The position numbers and the translations under genes are program-made. This document shows positions 33,344-41,154 of a stretch of 46,147 nucleotides of DNA, piece after piece. Source of the DNA: a virus; IMG/VR virus record IMGVR_UViG_3300031226_000003, positions 1-46,147 of that record; one strand, written 5' to 3'. Position 1 is the first letter of the stretch; each line of letters begins with the position of its first letter. The notes beneath the pieces are model-generated. The model saw only the letters and a list, made by a program, of their open reading frames with translations. It did not search any database and was not told where the DNA came from.

Positions 33344-33630
33344 AGCTTGGTCTCCAGGGCGCGGGCTATTCGTTTGCACAGATCGTCAACGGCACCCTCG
33401 GTAAAATGAATGCCGCGATTGTCGCGCAGCCAGCCTTCCACAATATGGAGGTAGGTTTCCTCTGGAGTAAGCCGCAGCCGCTCGATCTCGGCACGCAGCA
33501 ACACAGCATCCGCACGCACGTCCGCAAGTTCCTCGTGCAGCCGCTCGACAGTGTCGCTCATAGTTTGGCACCTCTCAGCACACAGATCGTTCTTGCAGAC
33601 GACTACTGGACATCCCGGCCACTTGCTCAC
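33340..33630 (-). CDS. Coiled-coil protein B with Cys-rich N-terminus (96 aa)
   Basis: GTG 33630 overlaps the previous stop (GTGA) and gives a short cysteine cluster (WPGCPVVVCKNDLCAERC, possibly metal-binding) before the coiled coil ERLHEELADVRADAVLLRAE. An internal ATG at 33561 with a GAGAGG site would give a 73-residue form without the cysteines; both may be made. The C-terminal half has TPEETYLHIVEGWLRDN. Function unknown. Confidence 0.68.
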   Translation of the reverse strand: MSKWPGCPVVVCKNDLCAERCQTMSDTVERLHEELADVRADAVLLRAEIERLRLTPEETYLHIVEGWLRDNRGIHFTEGAVDDLCKRIARALETKL

Positions 33631-33962
33631 GGCCTGGACTCCAGTGCGTGGCGGGCAAGCGTCCTGATCCACGGTGGGACACTGGTATCATCGGCCAAGG
33701 CCTGCAGCGCAGCCCGCAGCTGCTCGTTGTCTAGGCGCAGGGCGTGCTCGCTCGCGGTGATCTCTGTTGCAATGCGTTGCCAGTTTTCAGCCTTGGGCGT
33801 CAGCCACTCGATCTCGCGGTTGTGAGCAAGCTGCATGGCCAGCATGTCGGCATCGTGCTTGCGGGACTGTTGTGCAACCAGCGCCATCAGCCGCTCTATC
33901 TCGGCCTCAGCCTCTTCTAGATGCTTTCTCAGCCGCTCAATTTCAAGAATTTCAAGTGTCAT
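33627..33962 (-). CDS. Coiled-coil protein A (111 aa)
   Basis: Residues 3-60 are a long coiled coil (EILEIERLRKHLEEAEAEIE and onward). The ATG overlaps the methyltransferase stop (ATGA). It is the first of three tandem coiled-coil genes that seem richer in G and C than their neighbours, which hints at acquisition or local duplication. Function unknown. Confidence 0.7.
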   Translation of the reverse strand: MTLEILEIERLRKHLEEAEAEIERLMALVAQQSRKHDADMLAMQLAHNREIEWLTPKAENWQRIATEITASEHALRLDNEQLRAALQALADDTSVPPWIRTLARHALESRP

Positions 33963-35233
33963 GACGCCTTCCTCAATCGCCGGAACTTATTCAACTCGAT
34001 CCGCGCTCCTTCAGCGAAGACTTCATCAACCTCCAGGCCCTGAACGAAGCTCGCACCGAGCGACTCAGCCGCTCGCAGCGAAGAACCAGAACCACAGGTC
34101 GGGTCGAGCATAGTGCTACTCTCGTCAACGAACATTTCGAAGAAGTGCCGCAACATTGGTTCTGGTTTAATAGACATATGGATGTCTCGAACCGTAGGCG
34201 CAGAATAGGCATTACTTTTGCTACGAACGATAAGGCGGTCTCCTCTGGAGCCAAATAGCGCTGTCTCATAAATCCTCCTTGGACCCCGTTGTGGATCAGG
34301 TATGATACCAGCGTTGTCAGACTTTATCCAAACAAGGGGGAAAGGATCAAAAAGAAAAGGAGAATTATTAGTGAGATAATCGAGAGTGAATTGATAGTGC
34401 TGCATAGAAAACCAGAACATAAGATGAGCTGACTCAGAAGATAGTCTATCAGCGTTAGAACAAAGACAGTGCATAAGGTCATGATAGTGATCCAACGTGT
34501 CACGATAACCTCCATGTGTATCGGCTGCTCCTTGCACATGCTTGTCGGCGTTGATACCGTAGGGAAAGTCGCAATGAATGAAGTTAAAACGTGGGCCAGA
34601 ATATGCTGGTGCCCACTTAAGAAAGTCTGCGTTAAGGATTGATTGTGACTCGGGCTTGGGCTTATCCAACTCGATGTCTTGGAAGTGTTCAAGGTCAACA
34701 GCGCGCTTGCGTTCTTCCCTGCGTTCAACAATGCCAAGGGCAGTTGAATACATAGGCGCGGCGGCGACAGTCTCATTGCCCTGACGGAGTTCCTGTGCTA
34801 CTAAGATTTGCTTTGATACCGTCGGTTGCGACAGCCCAATGGCTTCGCCGGTATCCTTGTGCGACCAAGTGGGATCGTCCTGGCGACGAAGCTCGTGAAA
34901 ATCGAGGACAGCCATCGCGTTCTCTTGCCAAGTAAGATCGAGACGCTTGATGTTCTCTTCGAGTTCGATCGCACGCATCTCCTTCGGATCAAGTTCGTCC
35001 GAGTACTGAGCGTTGATGTGCGTCCAGCCCAGGACTTTGCAAGCGGCCAGACGGCACTCGCCTGCAAGAAGGACGTTCTCGGTATTCACTACGATAGGAT
35101 GGATTAGCCCACGCTTGTTAATTGAATAGGCAAGCTCGTTAATGTGACTTTCCTTTAGAACTTTTCGTTGCCGGTTCTCCCGATCGGTGAGGATAGTGCT
35201 GATCTCAATCGAATGGAAGCGACCGGAAGTCAT
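33959..35233 (-). CDS. ParB-like domain fused to a DNA methyltransferase
   Basis: Residues 5-95 form a ParB/sulfiredoxin-like domain (INKRGLIHPIVV, then LAGECRLAACKVLGW), 120-150 a helix-turn-helix (DTGEAIGLSQPTVSKQILVA), and about 195-424 an amino-methyltransferase. Its catalytic motif is DFPYG (222-226) in place of the usual DPPY, and the AdoMet motif DPTCGSGS (377-384) comes after it, the order of beta-class N4-cytosine or N6-adenine enzymes. Such fusions occur in phages and may modify DNA against restriction or regulate transcription. The palindromic element lies just upstream. Confidence 0.88.
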   Translation of the reverse strand: MTSGRFHSIEISTILTDRENRQRKVLKESHINELAYSINKRGLIHPIVVNTENVLLAGECRLAACKVLGWTHINAQYSDELDPKEMRAIELEENIKRLDLTWQENAMAVLDFHELRRQDDPTWSHKDTGEAIGLSQPTVSKQILVAQELRQGNETVAAAPMYSTALGIVERREERKRAVDLEHFQDIELDKPKPESQSILNADFLKWAPAYSGPRFNFIHCDFPYGINADKHVQGAADTHGGYRDTLDHYHDLMHCLCSNADRLSSESAHLMFWFSMQHYQFTLDYLTNNSPFLFDPFPLVWIKSDNAGIIPDPQRGPRRIYETALFGSRGDRLIVRSKSNAYSAPTVRDIHMSIKPEPMLRHFFEMFVDESSTMLDPTCGSGSSLRAAESLGASFVQGLEVDEVFAEGARIELNKFRRLRKAS

Positions 35234-35244
35234 ATGAGTTCTCC

Positions 35245-35277
35245 GTATATATCATTCATAGGTAATCGGTATATACC
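35245..35277. promoter_or_regulatory. ATATATCATT palindromic element, copy 3
   Basis: GTATATATCATT and AATCGGTATATACC form the inverted repeat, with two inner mismatches; the outer arms contain GTATATA and TATATAC. It lies 12 bases upstream of the ParB-methyltransferase ATG on the minus strand, in operator or leader position. Confidence 0.58.
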
Positions 35278-35335
35278 CCGCCCTGAAACCTAAGGAGGCT
35301 CTAAGTCCAAAGGATCAGGGCGGGGCTGACGCCCG
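35276..35335. terminator. Long stem-loop after the gene at 35346
   Basis: CCCCGCCCTG (35276-35285) pairs perfectly with CAGGGCGGGG (35326-35335) around a 40-base loop. It lies between the SSB-position gene and the ParB-methyltransferase gene. No T run follows, so attenuation or RNA processing is as likely as termination. Confidence 0.55.
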
Positions 35336-35345
35336 CGAGGGGTGA

Positions 35346-35813
35346 CTACACGCGCGCCATTCCTGCGACCTCGTGATACATTCTCGTCCCATCTTGGGAT
35401 GGAACTTGACGCAAGGTCACAAGCACCTGACGGCCAGGAGCCTCTGCCGCGGCTTCACGGAGGGACTTGCCTTTGCCGTCGATATTGAGCGGACCAGTGA
35501 GGAAGTCCTTGTACCGATACGAAGCCTCACCAGAAAGGTAGAACCGACAGGACTGGCCTTTGATGACCTTACCTGTAACCGGCCCATTGTCCTCAGTATA
35601 TCGCTGCAATTGGGCTGCGTCGATATCGCCCTTGCCTCCGTCACCGATAACACGGAAAGCATATTCGTGGTAGTTCGTGCCGGTCTTGGCCACGCCGGGA
35701 GTCGGCGGGCCGTCCACGATGGTCAGGAACGTCCCTCCCGGCAACGGGCTCGGCGGTTTGATGTCGTCCATCTTCTTGTCGAGGATGTTTTCGAAGTTCG
35801 GTCTTTCGTCCAT
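35346..35813 (-). CDS. Unknown protein next to the recombinase, possible SSB (155 aa)
   Basis: Not recognised with certainty. It begins MDERPNFENILDKKMDDIKP, then looks beta-rich (TFLTIVDGPPTPGV, YHEYAFRVIG, RQVLVTLRQVPSQDGT). Placement directly after the Sak4-like recombinase is where many phages keep a single-strand DNA-binding partner, so that is a reasonable guess. ATG 35813 has a perfect GGAGGTTAGA site; an upstream ATG four codons earlier overlaps that site. Confidence 0.65.
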   Translation of the reverse strand: MDERPNFENILDKKMDDIKPPSPLPGGTFLTIVDGPPTPGVAKTGTNYHEYAFRVIGDGGKGDIDAAQLQRYTEDNGPVTGKVIKGQSCRFYLSGEASYRYKDFLTGPLNIDGKGKSLREAAAEAPGRQVLVTLRQVPSQDGTRMYHEVAGMARV

Positions 35814-35829
35814 TCTAACCTCCATTCGA

Positions 35830-36606
35830 TTATGATCTGACGGTTTTGAAGAATGTTGCCAGGGCTGACTCGATCGGGAGAACTTCTCCCATCTCGAAGG
35901 ACTTAGGGTTCTTCAGATCTATCATCGCCGTGCTGACTGTCCTAATAGATCTCTTGCCACCTGCCGCCGATTGGCATAGAGCGGTGGAGTTAAAGTAAGC
36001 AGGGATCGTCGGGCCAAGGGCACTGCCCACGGCAGTCGGGTATCCTCGCTTAGTGCCATCAGGCATGTCAGAGTATTTGACATGAGAAATCACGATGACA
36101 TTACAGTGAAAGCTTTCGCTAGTCAAGAGGGCAAGAGTGTTCTCAACCGCTTGCTGCGCAACGTAGTAGATCTGCCGCTTGTCCTTGGCACCGGGATTGA
36201 GGGCGTTCGCCCAATTGTATGCAGCGCCGTCGGCGAAGAAAGTGAGGCTATCTAGGACAAGGATAGTCTCAGGACCAAAGGTCGAGGGAACACCAAAGTC
36301 ACCCCACTTGTTCAAGAGAGAACAGGCTCGGGTGAAGGCTGTTGGCATCCCTTGCACGATAGGGCCAGCAGGTCCTGCCATGTAGGCATCACGAAGAGTT
36401 TCGAACTGGACGTTAGCAAGCTTGCTTGCATCGAAGCGCTTGATGACGCTTACAAGAGTGTCCAAACCATTATCGAAATCAAGAATAAAGAGCTTATAGC
36501 CAGCAAGAACCAGGGAAGCCAGGGAGCCGGTTTTCCCACTTCCTGACTCCCCTATTAAGAGGAGCTTGGTGAATTGTGCTGATTGGTGTTCAGAGAGGCC
36601 CGGCAT
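35830..36606 (-). CDS. Sak4-like RecA-family recombination ATPase
   Basis: Sak4 proteins are short RecA-fold ATPases that anneal or exchange strands in phage recombination. The 258 residues show Walker A GESGSGKT (19-26), an LFILDFDNGL strand near 40 and Walker B TILVLDSLTFF near 115, with the CNVIVISHVKY strand near 170. Size and motifs fit the AAA_24/Sak4 group. The nuclease gene upstream and a possible SSB downstream suggest a recombination module. Confidence 0.84.
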   Translation of the reverse strand: MPGLSEHQSAQFTKLLLIGESGSGKTGSLASLVLAGYKLFILDFDNGLDTLVSVIKRFDASKLANVQFETLRDAYMAGPAGPIVQGMPTAFTRACSLLNKWGDFGVPSTFGPETILVLDSLTFFADGAAYNWANALNPGAKDKRQIYYVAQQAVENTLALLTSESFHCNVIVISHVKYSDMPDGTKRGYPTAVGSALGPTIPAYFNSTALCQSAAGGKRSIRTVSTAMIDLKNPKSFEMGEVLPIESALATFFKTVRS

Positions 36607-36808
36607 GTACGCTCGTTGTGTTGACCTGGAGGAGGTTTAAGAGTTGAACCATGCGAGTGATCGCACCGATCTCAGCAGTTGCCAACGGGACGGTGAGAAT
36701 GTGTTGGCCATCGAGATCAATATAACCATACTCTCCGGTCGCGTCAACCGAACCAGGATAGGTCCAAGTGACGACCGTGCTCGTTACCTCGGGGACAGCG
36801 GGTTCCAT
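36590..36808 (-). CDS. Unknown small protein (72 aa)
   Basis: Not recognised. The first half looks beta-stranded (VVTWTYPGSV, YGYIDLDGQHIL) and the second half helical. It overlaps the nuclease gene by 25 bases and the recombinase gene by 17, so all three are probably translated together. It may be an accessory subunit of either neighbour. Confidence 0.65.
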   Translation of the reverse strand: MEPAVPEVTSTVVTWTYPGSVDATGEYGYIDLDGQHILTVPLATAEIGAITRMVQLLNLLQVNTTSVHAGPL

Positions 36809-37761
36809 TTTCTAACCTCAAAGTTGGATTGAAGGTAAGTGTCGCGGACGCCAGGGCTCTTCGAGCAGACCTCTCGGAAGCGACAGCCCATGCAGGCGGT
36901 GTCGTTCATAGGCCAGTACTCATGCTTGGCAAATGCTTCTGCCATGCGGAGCCAGTACTCGAGATCGTGTAACCACTCGGACGTGGCGTCGGGTGACCTG
37001 GGGGTCAAGCCCCGTTCCGGCCTGGAGAAGCCAACGGCAGTCTGCACCGCATCCACAAGCACACCTTGCGCCGGAATGTTGTAGACCACCTGTGCCGCGG
37101 CCGTGTAGAGACTCATCTGATTGTCGGGATTGTACTGATCGAAGTAGTAAGAGCCTACTGTTTTGTCGGTGGTCTTCCGGTCCATTGCATAGGCTGCTCC
37201 GGCAAATTCACAAAGTCTGTCCAAGTGACCACAGACCAAGTAAGTTGTTTCGTCAAGAGGGTACTTGGACTCGAAGTTAATCTTAATATTAGTGGGCATC
37301 CTGAAAGATAGCTCGATTGCTGGCTTTCCGTTGGCCAGGATGATTGTCTTAGCAGGGTCTTCTTGATAATGTTCGAGATACCAGACGACGGATCGGACAA
37401 GGGTCTCGCGGTTTTTAGTAGGGCTATCGCTATCCCAGTTGTAGGTGCGAACGAGAAGCTTAAATACCGTCTCGAGTTCTGCTGCGTCATGGTTCAGGCC
37501 TTCGGCCTTGCCGTTCTCATAGTCGTGCATGGCCTGGTGAAATTCGATACCGAAGTATAGATGGAAGGAAGGCCTGCCTTGATAGCCCCGGATCATGCTG
37601 TACTCGTAGAGCCGTGGGCATTTCTTGAGCTGGCCAAGGGAAGTGGAGTCCCAAGCCCATTGCATCTTTGTACCGGGAAGGAAAGGGCTCGGTCCAACGG
37701 GAAGTGGAGGAAGCTCGGGGGTTCCGATCTCATCCATCATGCGGTCAAGCACGTCGGTCAT
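36784..37761 (-). CDS. Cas4/AddB-type PD-(D/E)XK nuclease with Fe-S cluster
   Basis: The nuclease core shows GIEFHQAMHDY near residue 77, CGHLDRL near 175 and YAMDRKTT near 190, giving the conserved His, Asp and DxK residues. Four cysteines arranged as one N-terminal (KKCPRLYEY) and three C-terminal (CMGCRFREVC) match the iron-sulfur clasp of Cas4, Dna2 and AddB nucleases. Such phage proteins process DNA ends for recombination. It overlaps the LEDLGL-tagged gene upstream by four bases. Confidence 0.88.
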   Translation of the reverse strand: MTDVLDRMMDEIGTPELPPLPVGPSPFLPGTKMQWAWDSTSLGQLKKCPRLYEYSMIRGYQGRPSFHLYFGIEFHQAMHDYENGKAEGLNHDAAELETVFKLLVRTYNWDSDSPTKNRETLVRSVVWYLEHYQEDPAKTIILANGKPAIELSFRMPTNIKINFESKYPLDETTYLVCGHLDRLCEFAGAAYAMDRKTTDKTVGSYYFDQYNPDNQMSLYTAAAQVVYNIPAQGVLVDAVQTAVGFSRPERGLTPRSPDATSEWLHDLEYWLRMAEAFAKHEYWPMNDTACMGCRFREVCSKSPGVRDTYLQSNFEVRKWNPLSPR

Positions 37762-37985
37762 AGCCCAAGATCCTCCAACGAAAGTTTGCCCTTCTCGCCT
37801 TTCGGAGCGACGTTCTTCATGGCACCTGCGGTTTTCTGACCAAGCATGAACTGCGCGCGGGCTGCACGCAATCGCTCGATCAGGGGAAGCAACGGATCGG
37901 GCAGGCCTTGTTCACGAGCCTCCCGACGCTTGAGCGTTAGCTGAAGTGGGTCCGTTGCAAAGAGGTCTGCAAGACTATCAGTCAT
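37758..37985 (-). CDS. LEDLGL-tagged small protein (75 aa)
   Basis: Not recognised. A helical middle (KRREAREQGLPDPLLPLIER, then LRAARAQFMLG) is followed by a flexible KNVAPKGEKGK linker and the terminal KLSLEDLGL. The tail is encoded by codons different from those of the other three copies. The stop overlaps the ATG/GTG region of the Fe-S nuclease (four bases), so the pair may be functionally linked. Confidence 0.75.
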   Translation of the reverse strand: MTDSLADLFATDPLQLTLKRREAREQGLPDPLLPLIERLRAARAQFMLGQKTAGAMKNVAPKGEKGKLSLEDLGL

Positions 37986-38169
37986 CTTGAAGCTCCTTTT
38001 CTGTTAACGTGTCAGCCATTTTGGCCTCGACCTTCTGGATATGCAAACGAACAAGCTTCCTAATAATAATGCTGCCCCCACTTGGATACATGCTCTTGAG
38101 CTTGTTCATGTCTCCAGAATAAAGATTAACCAGATGCTTCTGGAGTTGTATTCTGTATTCCCGTGTCAT
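37978..38169 (-). CDS. Possible ribbon-helix-helix regulator (63 aa)
   Basis: An EYRIQLQ strand, a helix to about residue 28, then SGGSIIIRKLVRLHIQKVEA follow the strand-helix-turn-helix layout and the S-x-x-I-R pattern of Arc/MetJ-type DNA-binding proteins. If correct, it would be the only small regulator seen and a candidate binder of the GTATATAC sites. The match is suggestive only. It overlaps the upstream gene by 44 bases and the downstream one by eight. Confidence 0.5.
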   Translation of the reverse strand: MTREYRIQLQKHLVNLYSGDMNKLKSMYPSGGSIIIRKLVRLHIQKVEAKMADTLTEKELQDD

Positions 38170-38359
38170 TTCTGATCAACCAAATCTCCTGGGGCTTCTC
38201 AGGATCAGCACCGACAACGATTGAGACACAAGAAAATTCAGCCAGCTCCCGTCGAATGACGTAGAGCCGCTGACGAACCTTCTCAACATTGTCAGGCGTC
38301 TCGATCACAACACCGAGATCAGAAGCGAGTGCTTCATAGAACAGGTTTGCGTCGAGCAT
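38126..38359 (-). CDS. Unknown small protein (77 aa)
   Basis: Not recognised. It has a helical first half (NLFYEALASDLGVVIETPDN, then VEKVRQRLYVIRREL) and a strand-rich end with SIVVGADPEKPQEIWLI. AAGGGGTGTTTC precedes the ATG. It follows a terminator hairpin, so it may start a separate transcript or depend on read-through. Confidence 0.68.
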   Translation of the reverse strand: MLDANLFYEALASDLGVVIETPDNVEKVRQRLYVIRRELAEFSCVSIVVGADPEKPQEIWLIRNDTGIQNTTPEASG

Positions 38360-38383
38360 GAAACACCCCTTGAAAAGAAGAAT

Positions 38384-38418
38384 GGGCCAGGGTCCGATGC
38401 GGCGGAAAACCCTGGCCC
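38384..38418 (-). terminator. Minus-strand terminator
   Basis: GGGCCAGGGT and ACCCTGGCCC form a perfect 10-bp stem around 15 bases. On the minus strand it is followed by ATTCTTCTTTTC. It lies ten bases after the stop at 38429. Confidence 0.75.
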
Positions 38419-38428
38419 CAGACCGCCG

Positions 38429-38962
38429 TTAGGCAGCCTGTTGCTTGTTCTCGGGCTGCAATTCCCGAATGAGGCTATCGAGATCGTCGGCCACCTCTTT
38501 GGCCGCAGTCTTGGCCTGCTCGACGCGATCGGCAGCCATGTCCCAAATGTCGGGACGCTTGCCGGAGTCGATCAGGTTCCGAGCCAGGTCGGTAACGACC
38601 TTCATCGGGTAGTCAGTGACCTTGCGGCCGCTGGACTTGATCTTGTCCTTCACGATGCCAACTGCAATGGCAATCGCCTCGGACCTCACGGGGTCTCGCC
38701 GACCACCGCCACCAGCACGGTTGCCGAACTCATATGCCTCGGCGTAGGACGAAACCGCCGTCTGGATCGCAGCGTGGTCTTGCGCAGCAGAAAGCATGTC
38801 CTTGATCTGCTTGCGGATATTGTTGCCGACGTTCTCACGAAACACCTGATTGAGCTGCGATGCCTCGTTCGCGGAAAGCACATCGCCTTCCTTGTAGGGC
38901 TCGATGACTTCAAAGGTTTGACCCTCGATTGTCATCTGAGCAATGGGATAAGTCTCTGCCAT
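38429..38962 (-). CDS. Unknown early protein, helical (177 aa)
   Basis: I recognise this as a conserved phage protein type but know no function. After a short strand-rich N-terminus (TIEGQTFEVIEPYKEGDVLS) it has LNQVFRENVGNNIRKQIKDM, a basic GGGGRRDPVRSEAIAIAVG segment and a long C-terminal helix ending KQQAA. Its own promoter candidate with an overlapping palindrome upstream and a terminator downstream make it a single-gene unit, which suggests high expression, perhaps a nucleic-acid-binding protein. The second half weakly resembles that of the protein at 859. Confidence 0.75.
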   Translation of the reverse strand: MAETYPIAQMTIEGQTFEVIEPYKEGDVLSANEASQLNQVFRENVGNNIRKQIKDMLSAAQDHAAIQTAVSSYAEAYEFGNRAGGGGRRDPVRSEAIAIAVGIVKDKIKSSGRKVTDYPMKVVTDLARNLIDSGKRPDIWDMAADRVEQAKTAAKEVADDLDSLIRELQPENKQQAA

Positions 38963-39006
38963 TTTCCGTCCTCTCTTGAGCTAAACGTTGATACTGTAAC
39001 ACAGCA

Positions 39007-39035
39007 ACGGTATCATATATACCAGTAGAAGTCAA
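39007..39035 (-). promoter_or_regulatory. Promoter candidate for the gene at 38962
   Basis: TTGACT (39035-39030) is 17 bases from TACCGT (39012-39007) on the minus strand. The -35 is good and the -10 poor, as for a promoter needing an activator or held by a repressor; a palindrome overlaps it. Confidence 0.5.
39009..39023. promoter_or_regulatory. GGTATcATATATACC operator-like palindrome
   Basis: Inverted GGTAT/ATACC arms overlap the spacer and -10 box of the promoter candidate. The right arm ATATATACC is the same 9-mer found upstream of the terminase promoter and in element copy 2, which suggests one shared binding protein. Confidence 0.5.
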
Positions 39036-39379
39036 GCTTCTGATTGACTTTTCTTATCTTCTTTAAACGCCGTCTCATATATCAGGTCGAGACGACGAGA
39101 GTATTTTTGTAGCTTTTCAGCTGCGAAGTCGTGAAACTTCTCTGTAAGTTTTTCCAAGGGAACTTCAAGATCGTCATTGGCCTCGGCTAGCATCTCGACA
39201 GCATCTAGCATACAGGCATACTTGTGTGCGGTCATACCTGTACGATACATATCCATGCGAGTTTCTTTTGGGAGATCTCGATCCCTGGCGCGTTCAAGCA
39301 CAATGAAAAGAAAGACCTCGAGTTTGGTGGTTAACGAGGCTTCTTCAAGTGCCTTCTTCAAGGTGGGCGATACGGTCAT
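39032..39379 (-). CDS. Unknown helical protein (115 aa)
   Basis: Not recognised. All-helical and charged, with a MYRTGMTAHKYACMLDAVEM segment near residue 47 and a Lys/Glu-rich C-terminus. It starts in ATGA overlap with the gene upstream. No cysteine pairs or membrane segments point to a function. Confidence 0.7.
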   Translation of the reverse strand: MTVSPTLKKALEEASLTTKLEVFLFIVLERARDRDLPKETRMDMYRTGMTAHKYACMLDAVEMLAEANDDLEVPLEKLTEKFHDFAAEKLQKYSRRLDLIYETAFKEDKKSQSEA

Positions 39380-39702
39380 AGGTCCTCCACTTCGTACATA
39401 TCGCTGGATCGGCGTTCGATTATAAGCGTGGTAGAGTCTGGACTTTCTTCGGGTGGTATGCGGAGTTGCAGTGTGTCATAGATAGAGGCGTTGTGGTTCG
39501 GATCATCCTCTGGATAGACCTTGGCATTGGCCTTGCGATCCGTAGCACGGAACTTATTCATCCTGTGTCGAAGCCGGATAGCAGCACCACGGGTGCCAAG
39601 GCGAACTCTAATCCCGTTGCCTCCCTCTTCGATGCGGGCAAGGGCCTTCTCAAAGAGGTCACGAACGTCGTCGAAGGCAAGCACGTTGTTAAGCGGACCC
39701 AT
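39376..39702 (-). CDS. Unknown basic protein (108 aa)
   Basis: Not recognised. A GIRVRLGTRGAAIRLRHRMN segment near residue 30 is strongly basic and could bind nucleic acid; a DTLQLRIPPEESPDSTTLII stretch follows. The chain ends MYEVEDL, which only partly recalls the LEDLGL tag of other early proteins. It overlaps the helicase stop by 14 bases. Confidence 0.68.
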   Translation of the reverse strand: MGPLNNVLAFDDVRDLFEKALARIEEGGNGIRVRLGTRGAAIRLRHRMNKFRATDRKANAKVYPEDDPNHNASIYDTLQLRIPPEESPDSTTLIIERRSSDMYEVEDL

Positions 39703-41143
39703 TGCTAAATCCTGTCATGCTGGCAAGGAAGAGATCTTCCTTTGGACGGGTCTCGATGACGTATTTAACGTTCTTCTCTTGTTCGATGTCCTCGTCATGA
39801 ATTGCCCATTTCGAGGGGATGCGCCAGGGGTCCAGATGAAATACTGTGTCCCATTCAAGACCCTTAGCTTTATGTCCACTGAGAAGTTGGATGGGTCCTT
39901 CACATTTAAAAAGATGCTCTGCGTAGCCAATGGCTTCAGAAAGGGTGTTTCCGAAACCAGCAAAGACACGAAGACATTCTGCCTTGTCATGTATCACCCC
40001 TGGGTTACGAGCCTTGATAAGATGTTCCTCGACCCAAGAGTTGATGGCGTCAAGGGTCTGGGTTTGAGTCATTGACTCGGGTCCGAGCTTCTTCATCACG
40101 CGAACAAGGCCAGGACCAAGGTCAGTGCCAACGAGCTGACAACCACGACTGGCCTTGAGAAGGCCAAGGGCCATGCTGTACAAGGGCGCGTTGTTACGGC
40201 AGATGATTGCAGCACCGTCAGGGACGTGAGACTCGTCCCACTGTTCCAAGGGAATGATCCTACCCTCTGGCGCACCATCACGCCACTTCATATGCGGCGC
40301 GCGTTCCCTGGCTCGACGAACGATCGAGATAGGGTTTCTAAAGGAAATGCTGAGGAGCATCTCCTGCATGGAGAAGCGATCCTTGAGCATCATCATTGAG
40401 CGCGTATGCGCTCCTCGAAAAGCGTAGATGCTTTGGTAGGGATCGCCAACAGCCATGAACCGTTCGACAACCAGCTTGTCGAGCATCCGATGGTTCAGGG
40501 GCGAAAGGTCTTGAGACTCATCGCACATGACCAAGCGGAACTGTGGCCAGCTGCCTCCGAAGATTGTTGGCATATAGATCTGGTCATCGAAGTCGATGAA
40601 GCCACCATAGGAAAGGTTAATGCTTCGATGCAGAACTTCCTCGACCGCGGTGTAGACCAGATCTGAAGGCTCTTCATCGAGGGATGAATAGAACTGTTCA
40701 GTAGTAATAATCCGTTCAATGTCTGGGTACTTGCCAACAGGTACATAGCCCACGGACTTGGCCTTGCGAACGATATCGAGAACTTCACCGAAGTCAAGTG
40801 CAGTTCTCATACCCTTCGACACCTCACCAAGGTAGCCACTGAGGATCGTGCCGGACTTCTTAGTGTCAACGATCAAGCGTCGGTTGACTGACTTAGCCCA
40901 AGCGCCGTGGCCAATGCTGTTAAGCGTCTTGCAGAGAGTGTTTGGCGGAAGACGTTTGCTGAGGGTATCAGCGATCCGCTTGTTGAAAGCTAAGGAGAGA
41001 ATAGGCTTGTCAGAAGGAAGGACCTTGCAAATTAGCTCAAGGGTTGTGGTCTTGGCTGCACCTGCAAGGGCGTTGATTAGAAGGCTCGCCTCCGTTGTAA
41101 CGGCGGCCTCGAGGATTGCCTTCTGTTCTTCAGTGGGGGTCAT
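39689..41143 (-). CDS. UvrD/PcrA-like superfamily 1 DNA helicase (484 aa)
   Basis: It unwinds DNA using ATP, probably in replication or recombination. Motifs seen are Walker A ALAGAAKTTTL (about 24-34, with Ala-Ala before the Lys instead of the usual Gly-rich loop), Walker B LVMCDESQD near 205, motif III AVGDPYQSIYAFRGA near 232 and motif V LLSGHKAKGLEWDTVF near 418. ATG 41143 follows GAAAGGGCAAACC; a GTG five codons earlier lies in that site. The chain is short for UvrD, lacking the large insert domains. Confidence 0.9.
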   Translation of the reverse strand: MTPTEEQKAILEAAVTTEASLLINALAGAAKTTTLELICKVLPSDKPILSLAFNKRIADTLSKRLPPNTLCKTLNSIGHGAWAKSVNRRLIVDTKKSGTILSGYLGEVSKGMRTALDFGEVLDIVRKAKSVGYVPVGKYPDIERIITTEQFYSSLDEEPSDLVYTAVEEVLHRSINLSYGGFIDFDDQIYMPTIFGGSWPQFRLVMCDESQDLSPLNHRMLDKLVVERFMAVGDPYQSIYAFRGAHTRSMMMLKDRFSMQEMLLSISFRNPISIVRRARERAPHMKWRDGAPEGRIIPLEQWDESHVPDGAAIICRNNAPLYSMALGLLKASRGCQLVGTDLGPGLVRVMKKLGPESMTQTQTLDAINSWVEEHLIKARNPGVIHDKAECLRVFAGFGNTLSEAIGYAEHLFKCEGPIQLLSGHKAKGLEWDTVFHLDPWRIPSKWAIHDEDIEQEKNVKYVIETRPKEDLFLASMTGFSNGSA

Positions 41144-41154
41144 GGTTTGCCCTT

